Positions 57,286 to 64,000 of a DNA stretch of 64,000 nt are shown in pieces. This stretch comes from Silene latifolia (Eukaryota > Streptophyta > Magnoliopsida > Caryophyllales > Caryophyllaceae), in assembly GCF_048544455.1 (NCBI RefSeq), contig NC_133532.1, forward strand, positions 15,564,948 through 15,628,947, read 5' to 3'. The number at the start of each line of letters is the position of its first letter. The first letter of the stretch is position 1. The notes under the pieces are model-generated. The model did no database searches. It worked only from the letters and a program-made list of their open reading frames with translations, and was not told the DNA's origin. A program made the position numbers and the translations under genes.

Positions 57286-57682
57286 CATATCTAGTCCACT
57301 TTGGTTTCGCGTTTTTCACCACCCCTCCATGTCTCGTTCAGTTTGGTCTCACTTTTTTCACCTCGGCTAGAATAGAATAATATATCCAAATGTATATGTG
57401 ACTTTCCTTATTTTCTTCCTTGGTCGGTCGACCGCGTGCAAAATTAATCAAATATGTATATTACGAGATTTTTCCATACGTAGGTACCGTGAAATGTTGA
57501 AGGTTCCCATGATATTCGGGTATTTTCCATGACGTATCCCCCGCGGGGAAGAAAGGTTTACGTAACGGGCATGCAGATTACTTAAGGAATAAAAAAAGTA
57601 TAACGGGGCTAAATAAATCCCACATCGAGAAAACATGGATAGGTTTAACCGTTAATAAGCCCCTGCTTGACACTTGATTATT

Positions 57683-57982
57683 GCCGAGCTCAAGAACATG
57701 AGCTTGTAACCCGAGTGGGGGCCCGAGGTGACGGAACATGGACTCGCCGCTTGGGTCGGGTCTTTGGGTCACCAGATCGGCTCGCCCTCTCCAAGTTGGG
57801 AGTCGGTGCCCTCGGCACGGCCGAATGGCCGAGTCGACGGGGCCCTAGAGGGGAGGGGACCGCGTGAGGCTGGTTTCACAGAGCAACGAGCACCTCCCGC
57901 TCTCGTCAGTGGAAGGATAACGAGCCGGTGCTGCCCGGGCCCATTAGTACCTGTTCAGCTGAGATCTCCAATGAACCACCAC
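57683..57982 (+). ncRNA. 7SL: 7SL RNA, unit 20, terminator deleted
   Basis: The RNA body reaches GAACCACCAC and then jumps to GTGGATGTTTACG in the spacer. About 135 bp, including the T-run terminator, are missing. The next T-run is CCTTTTT at about 58007-58013, so a Pol III transcript would be about 30 nt longer. It also carries CGAATGGCC for CGAAGGGCC. Confidence 0.82.
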
Positions 57983-58048
57983 GTGGATGTTTACGAGAAC
58001 CACCGCCTTTTTCGCTGCTAAGTAAAAAAGAGCTCGTTATTCATAATA

Positions 58049-59578
58049 CCGAGCCGACGGCAGTCTCGCACATTTGAAAAATAAATCCGAAAAAAAAATA
58101 GGAAATACCGAAAATCGGGTAAACGAGCCCGTTTCGTATAGCGCACTTTTGAAATCGAACGATTTGAATATAAAAGGAATAGCTACAACCCGGGAAAGGG
58201 TAGCCATTTTGTAGGGAGGAGTTAATATGGGTGAAAGACCGTCAATTCTACTCTTCAAAAAATTATGGCCAGGCGTGCGAAGATGTTTATTTATTTATTT
58301 ACACAATAATTTTCGTAAGTTGGTCTCGAAAAGCCCGAATTTTTCTATGGGTTTCGCCGTCGCAACGTGCTGCCTATTCCGTATAGTAAGCCTATTACTT
58401 GTTAGCTCTTCATGGTTTTTGAGCTACGTCCCCTGGCGGTGGTAGTAGAATAATGCGGCTAATGTTAATAGTCTACATTATTATACCAATAGAAAATATT
58501 GATCTCACAAACCATATCCAACGTCGAGCAAGATCGCCGGTTCCGTATACAAGAAACTCCCTGCCTTGTCATATATAATAACAAAGAGAAATGTCCCACA
58601 TCGGCCGTGAAACAAGAGGGAGCTGAATCGTCAGATATAAAAAGCCATAAGTGCATAGGAATAAGGCATACCTTTCTCGGCCTTTTGGCTAAGATCAAGT
58701 GTAGTATCTGTTCTTATCAGTTTAATATCTGATATGTGGGCCAATGGCTCACACGATATTAAATTAATTTTTTAAGGGGGAAAGTCCACCGCAGTAGCTT
58801 GCTATTGGGGCTTCCGAGCCGACGGCAGTCTCGCACATTTGAAAAATAAATCCGAAAAAAAAATAGGAAATACCGAAAATCGGGTAAACGAGCCCGTTTC
58901 GTATAGCGCACTTTTGAAATCGAACGATTTGAATATAAAAGGAATAGCTACAACCCGGGAAAGGGTAGCCATTTTGTAGGGAGGAGTTAATATGGGTGAA
59001 AGACCGTCAATTCTACTCTTCAAAAAATTATGGCCAGGCGTGCGAAGATGTTTATTTATTTATTTACACAATAATTTTCGTAAGTTGGTCTCGAAAAGCC
59101 CGAATTTTTCTATGGGTTTCGCCGTCGCAACGTGCTGCCTATTCCGTATAGTAAGCCTATTACTTGTTAGCTCTTCATGGTTTTTGAGCTACGTCCCCTG
59201 GCGGTGGTAGTAGAATAATGCGGCTAATGTTAATAGTCTACATTATTATACCAATAGAAAATATTGATCTCACAAACCATATCCAACGTCGAGCAAGATC
59301 GCCGGTTCCGTATACAAGAAACTCCCTGCCTTGTCATATATAATAACAAAGAGAAATGTCCCACATCGGCCGTGAAACAAGAGGGAGTGAATCGTCGATA
59401 TAAAAAGCCATAAGTGCATAGGAATAAGGCATACCTTTCTCGGCCTTTTGGCTAAGATCAAGTGTAGATCTGTTTTATCGTTTAATATCCGATATGTGGG
59501 CCAATGGCTCACACGATATTAAATTAATTTTTTAAGGGGGAAAGTCCACCGCAAAGAGCTTGCTATTGGGGCTTTCGA
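58049..59578 (+). repeat. 765-bp direct duplication inside unit 20
   Basis: The segment from CCGAGCCGACGG at 58049 to the truncated U2 end at 58813 is repeated from 58814. Both copies share private variants absent from all other units: GTTTCGTATAG, GAAATCGAACG, GAATATAAAAGG and AAATAGGAAATACCG. The junction lies at a shared CGAGC word between U2 (TTTCGAGCG) and the spacer (ACCGAGCCG). Confidence 0.93.
58668..58813 (+). pseudogene. U2: 3'-truncated U2 snRNA, unit 20
   Basis: The first 146 nt, with GTAGTA, stem IIa and Sm site, are intact and the promoter is complete. Sequence then switches to spacer at CGAGC. The rest of the 3' domain, with stem IV, and the 3' box are gone. Confidence 0.93.
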
Positions 59579-59623
59579 GCGTCTCCGTGCGTTGCACTAC
59601 AAAGACGGGCCAGGCGTACCCTC
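59431..59623 (+). ncRNA. U2: U2 snRNA, extra copy (unit 20b, no 7SL partner)
   Basis: It has both ends and a promoter, but the branch-pairing region reads GTGTAGATCTG, so GTAGTA is lost. Stem IIa is TTTTATCGTTTAATATCCGA. If the sequence is right this copy cannot pair normally with branch points. Confidence 0.9.
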
Positions 59624-60020
59624 CATATCTAGTCCACTTTGGTTTCGCGTTTTTCATCACCCCTCCATGTCTCGTTCAGTTTGGTCTCACTTTTTTCACC
59701 TCGGCTAGAATAGAATAATATATCCAAATGTATATGTGACTTTCCTTATTTTCTTCCTTGGTCGGTCGACCGCGTGCAAAATTAATCAAATATGTATATT
59801 ACGAGATTTTTCCATACGTAGGTACCGTGAAATGTTGAAGGTTCCCATGATATTCGGCTATTTTCCATGACGTATCCCCCGCGGGGAAGAAAGGTTTACG
59901 TAACGGGCATGTAGATTACTTAAGGAATAAAAAAAGTATAACGGGGCTAAATAAATCCCACATCGAGAAAACATGGATAGGTTTAACCGTTAATAAGCCC
60001 CTGCTTGACACTTGATTATT

Positions 60021-60322
60021 GCCGAGCTCAAGAACATGAGCTTGTAACCCGAGTGGGGGCTCGAGGTGACGGAACATGGACTCCGCCGCTGGGTCGGGTC
60101 TTTGGTCACCAGTATCGGCTCGCCCTCTCCAAGTTGGGAGTCGGTGCCCTCGGCACGGCCGAAGGGCCGAGTCGACGGGGCCCTAGAGTGGAGGGGACCG
60201 CGTGAGGCTGGTTTCACAGAGCAACGAGCACCTCCCGCTCTCGTCAGTGGAAGGATAACGAGCGGTCTTTGCCGGGCCCATTAGTACTGTTCACCGAGAT
60301 CTCCAATGAACCACCACCTTTT
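60021..60322 (+). ncRNA. 7SL: 7SL RNA, unit 21
   Basis: Full length with hairpin CACCAGTATCGGCTCG and CGGTCTTTGCCGGG. The following spacer has private changes (GCGGAGCC, GTAGAGAGG, GTGAAAAACC). Confidence 0.82.
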
Positions 60323-61138
60323 TCTTTTCTTTTTCAAACCCCCGACCCCCTGAGAGGCCCGACGACGCTCTTTGACGGTCCCTCACGACGGGGGAAAAAA
60401 CAAACTAAAAGAGAAGCTACTAACCGAACAAGCTAAGCGGAGCCACCCCGCAGTGGATGTTTACGAGAACCACCGCCTTTTTCGCTGCTAAGTAAAAAAG
60501 AGCTCGTTATTCATAATACCGAGCCGACGGCAGTCTCGCACATTTGAAAAATAAATCCGAAAATAAAAAAAGGAAATACAGAAAATCGGGTAAACGAGCC
60601 CGTTCCGTATAGCGCACTTTTGAAAACGAACGATTTGAATCTAAAAGGAATAGCTACAACCCGGGAAAGGGTAGCCATTTTGTAGAGAGGAGTTAATATG
60701 GGTGAAAAACCGTCAATTCTACTCTTCAAAAAATTATGGCCAGGCGTGCGAAGATGTTTATTTATTTATTTACACAATAATTTTCGAAAGTTGGTCTCGA
60801 AAAGCCCGAAGTTTTCTATGGGTTTCGCCGTCGCAACGTGCTGCCTATTCCGTATAGTAAGCCTATTACTTGTTAGTTCTTCATGGTTTTTGAGCTACGT
60901 CCCCTGGCGGTGGTAGTAGAATAATGCGGCTAATGTTAATAGACTACATTATTATACCAATAGAAAATATTGATCTCACAAACCATATCCAACGTCGAGC
61001 AAGATCGCCGGTTCCGTATACAAGAAACTCCCTGCCTTGTCATATATAATAACAAAGAGAAATGTCCCACATCGGCCGTGAAACAAGAGAAAGCTGAATC
61101 GTCAGATATAAAAAGCCATAAGTGCATAGGAATAAGGC

Positions 61139-61334
61139 ATACCTTTCTCGGCCTTTTGGCTAAGATCAAGTGTAGTATCTGTTCTTATCAGTTTAATATC
61201 TGATATGTGGGCCAATGGCTCACACGATATTAAATTAATTTTTTAAGGGGGAAAGTCCACCACAGTAGCTTGCTATTGGGGCTTTCGAGCGTCTCCCGTG
61301 CGTTGCACTACAGCACGGGCCAGGCGTACCCCTC
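61139..61334 (+). ncRNA. U2: U2 snRNA, unit 21
   Basis: 196-nt reference form with intact USE and TATA. Confidence 0.97.
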
Positions 61335-61731
61335 CATATCTAGTCCACTTTGGTTTCGCGTTTTTCACCACCCCTCCATGTCTCGTTCAGTTTGGTCTCA
61401 CTTTTTTCACCTCGGCTAGAATAGAATAATATATCCAAATGTATATGTGACTTTCCTTATTTTCTTCCTTGATCGGTCGACCGCGTGCAAAATTAATCAA
61501 ATATGTATATTACGAGATTTTTCCATACGTAGGTACCGTGAAATGTTGAAGGTTCCCATGATATTCGGCTATTTTCCATGACGTATCCCCCGCGGGGAAG
61601 AAAGGTTTACATAACGGGCATGTAGATTACTTAAGGAATAAAAAAAGTATAACGGGGCTAAATAAATCCCACATCGAGAAAACATGGATAGGTTTAACCG
61701 TTAATAAGCCCCTGCTTGACACTTGATTATT

Positions 61732-62043
61732 GCCGAGCTCAGTAACATGAGCTTGTAACCCGAGTGGGGGCTCTGAGGTGACGGAACATGGACTCGCCGC
61801 TTGGGTCGGGTCTTTGGGTCACGGGTGCATCTTTGGCTCGCCCTCTCCAAGTTGGGAGTCGGTGCCCTCGGCACGGCCGAAGGGCCGAGTCGACGGGGCC
61901 CTAGAGTGGAGGGGACCGCGTGAGGCTGGTTTCACAGAGCAACGAGCACCTCCCGCTCTCGTCAGTGGAAGGATAACGAGTCGGTGCTGCCCGGGCCCAT
62001 TAGTACCTGTTCAGCTGAGATCTCCAATGAACCACCACCTTTT
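61732..62043 (+). ncRNA. 7SL: 7SL RNA, unit 22
   Basis: Full length; hairpin CACGGGTGCATCTTTGGC; AACGAGTCGGTGC for AACGAGCCGGTGC. Confidence 0.84.
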
Positions 62044-62803
62044 TCTTTTCTTTTTCAAACCCCCGACCCCCTGAGAGGCCCGACGACGCTCTTTGACGGT
62101 CCCTCACGACGGGGGGAAAAACAAACTAAAAGAGAAGCTACTAACCGAACAAGCTAAGCGGAGCCACCCCGCAGTGGATGTTTACGAGAACCACCGCCTT
62201 TTTCGCTGCTAAGTAAAAAAGAGCTCGTTATTCATAATACCGAGCCGACGGCAGTCTCACACATTTGAAAAATAAATCCGAAAAAAAAAAAAGGAAATAC
62301 AGAAAATCGGGTAAACGAGCCCGTTCCGTATAGCGCGCTATTGACAACGAACGATTTGAATCTCAAAGGAATAGCTACAACCCGGGAAAGGGTGGCCATT
62401 TTGTAGGGAGGAGTTAATATGGGTGAAAGACCGTCAATTCTACTCTTCAAAAAATTATGGCCAGGCGTGCGAAGATGTTTATTTATTTATTTACACAATA
62501 ATTTTCGTAAGTTGGTCTCGAAAAGCCCGAATTTTTCTATGGGTTTCGCCGTCGCAACGTGTTGCCTATTCCGTATAGTAAGCCTATTACTTGTTAGCTA
62601 TTCATGGTTTTTGAGCTACGTCCCCTGGCGGTGGTAGTAGAATAATGCGGCTAATGTTAATAGTCTACATTATTATACCAATAGAAAATGTTGATCTCAC
62701 AAACCATATCCAACGTCGAGCAAGATCGTCGATTCCGTATACAAGAAACTACCTGCCTTGTCATATATAATAACAAAGAGCCATAAGTGCATAGGAATAA
62801 GGC

Positions 62804-62999
62804 ATACCTTTCTCGGCCTTTTGGCTAAGATCAAGTGTAGTATCTGTTCTTATCAGTTTAATATCTGATATGTGGACCAATGGCTCACACGATATTAAAT
62901 TAATTTTTTAAGGGGGAAAGTCCACCACAGTAGCTTGCTATTGGGGCTTTCGAGCGTCTCCCGTGCGTTGCACTACAGCACGGGCCAGGCGTACCCCTC
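62804..62999 (+). ncRNA. U2: U2 snRNA, unit 22, promoter deleted
   Basis: The 196-nt body is intact except G to A in TGTGGACCAATGG. The 56 bp that hold USE and TATA in other units are missing: AACAAAGAG joins directly to CCATAAGTGC at about 62780. Probably not transcribed from its own promoter. Confidence 0.93.
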
Positions 63000-63396
63000 C
63001 ATATCTAGTCCACTTTGGTTTCGCGTTTTTCACCACCCCTCCATGTCTCGTTCAGTTTGGTCTCACTTTTTTCACCTCGGCTAGAATAGAATAATATATC
63101 CAAATGTATATGTGACTTTCCTTATTTTCTTCCTTGGTCGGTCGACCGCGTGCAAAATTAATCAAATATGTATATTACGAGATTTTTCCATACGTAGGTA
63201 CCGTGAAATGTTGAAGGTTCCCATGATATTCGGGTATTTTCCATGACGTATCCCCCGCGGGGAAGAAAGGTTTACGTAACGGGCATGTAGATTACTTAGG
63301 GAATAAAAAAAGTATAACGGGGCTAAATAAATCCCACATCGAGAAAACATGAATAGGTTTAACCGTTAATAAGCCCCTGCTTGACACTTGATTATT

Positions 63397-63672
63397 GCCG
63401 AGCTCAGTAACATGAGCTTGTAACCCGAGTGGGGGCTCCGAGGTGACGGAACATGGACTCCGCTGCTTGGGCCGGGTCTTTGGGTCAGCTGTATGCTTGC
63501 TCGCCCTCTCCAAGTTGGGAGTCGGTGCCCTAGGCACGGCCGAAAGGCCGAGTCGACGGGGCCCTAGAGTGGAGGGGACCGCGTGATGCTAGTTTCACAG
63601 AGCAACGAGCACCTCCCGCTCTCGTCCTTGGAAGGATAACGGCCGGTGCTGCCCGGGCCCATTAGTACTTCG
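63397..63672 (+). pseudogene. 7SL: 3'-clipped 7SL RNA, unit 23
   Basis: About 30 nt before the terminator (CTGTTCAGCTGAGATCTCC through CCACCACC) are replaced by TTCG, removing the 3' strand that closes the RNA. The T-run follows at once (63673). Several private substitutions (GGGCCGGGTC, GTATGCTTGCTCG, CCTAGGCAC, CGTGATGCTAG) suggest relaxed homogenisation near an array edge. Confidence 0.85.
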
Positions 63673-63938
63673 TTTTTCTTTTCTTTTTCTCAAACCCCCG
63701 ACCCCCTGAGAGGCCCGACGACGCTCTTTGACAGTCCCTCACGATGGGGGAAAAACAAACTAAAAGAGAAGCTACTAACCGAACAAGCTAAGCGAAGCCA
63801 CCCCGCAGTGGATGTTTACGAGAACCACCGCCTTTTTCGCTGCTAAGTAAAAAAGAGCTTGTTATTCATAATACCGAGCCGACGGCAGTCTCGCACATTT
63901 GAAAAATAAATCCGAAAAAAAAGGAAATACAGAATAAT

Positions 63939-64000
63939 GCTTGCTATTGGGGCTTTTAAGCGTCTCTCGTGCGTTGCACTACAGCACGGGCCAGGCGTAC
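63939..64000 (+). pseudogene. U2: 3' fragment of U2 snRNA, unit 23, cut by window end
   Basis: Spacer sequence AAATACAGAATAAT runs straight into GCTTGCTATTGGGGC of U2, so about 680 bp, with the promoter and 5' half of U2, are missing. Stem IV (CGTGC and GCACGGG) is present. Confidence 0.93.

Larger units (their letters stand above)
25000..64000 (+). repeat. tandem array of a two-gene unit (7SL RNA + U2 snRNA), period about 1.72 kb
   Basis: Twenty-three units lie head to tail. Distances between successive 7SL starts are mostly 1704-1732 bp; 1663 and 1665 reflect small deletions and 2338 an extra partial unit. In each unit the order on + is: 7SL USE and TATA, 7SL, T-run terminator, spacer of about 0.8 kb, U2 USE and TATA, U2, 3' box, spacer of about 0.3 kb. 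Units are nearly identical in the spacers too, so the whole unit is homogenised, as in rDNA. The array continues beyond the right edge of the window. Confidence 0.97.

Noticed and set aside
25778-62637. Conserved frames of 62-81 codons (for example MGERPSILLFKKLW and MILAKRPRKVCLIP) repeated in every array unit
   Set aside because: They overlap U2, 7SL or their spacers on both strands. Their conservation follows from homogenisation of the whole unit, and they tolerate frame-changing differences between units. No recognisable domain.
25000-64000. CRISPR array or rDNA as an explanation of the tandem repeat
   Set aside because: Units of 1.7 kb with plant snRNA promoters do not fit CRISPR, and no 5S, 18S, 5.8S or 25S sequence is present.

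Overview
This is nuclear DNA from a flowering plant, probably a eudicot. It holds intron-containing genes with GT-AG introns, plant-specific families (a MORF/DAG plastid RNA-editing factor and a plant-type ethanolamine-phosphate cytidylyltransferase), Stowaway-, hAT- and Mutator-like MITEs, and plant-type snRNA promoters with the upstream sequence element RTCCCACATCG. I cannot name the species from the sequence alone. Caryophyllales is a weak guess.

Bases 1-24,999 are ordinary gene space. A nine-exon PECT1 gene (ethanolamine-phosphate cytidylyltransferase, 422 aa) runs on + from 1309 to 9039. A decayed retroelement-like stretch ending in poly-A lies at about 10.1-11.7 kb. A four-exon MORF2-like plastid RNA-editing factor (240 aa) lies on - from 16143 to 12794. 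Next come a Mutator-like MITE and remains of LTR elements (17.4-18.9 kb). A two-exon hnRNP-type protein with two RRMs and a Gly/Tyr-rich tail (396 aa) runs on + from 19588 to 22203. A clean solo LTR with target-site duplications lies at 24.3-24.5 kb. Small MITEs and local tandem duplications sit in introns and spacers.

From about 25,000 to the window end (39 kb) the sequence is a head-to-tail array of a unit of about 1.72 kb. Each unit carries two different small-RNA genes on +: a 7SL RNA gene (the RNA of the signal recognition particle, about 310 nt, ending in a T-run) and, about 0.8 kb downstream, a U2 snRNA gene (about 196 nt). I count 23 copies of 7SL (21 complete, one without its terminator, one clipped at its 3' end) and 24 of U2 (22 full-length, one 3'-truncated, one 3' fragment). 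Both promoters use the same USE motif. The gap from USE to TATA is 25 bases before 7SL and 32 before U2, the published plant code for RNA polymerase III and II respectively. One repeat unit therefore appears to be built for two polymerases, coupling genes for protein targeting and for splicing.

The array shows its own recombination history: a 765-bp internal duplication (58,049-59,578), a U2 copy that has lost USE and TATA (unit 22), a 7SL copy that has lost its terminator (unit 20), and decay at the far right. Many differences between copies fall on CAG/CTG sites and are strand-symmetric (CTG to CTTTG, CAG to CAAAG, CWG to CG). This looks more like a long-read consensus problem at CHG-methylated cytosines than like real divergence, so single-copy variants should be read with care.
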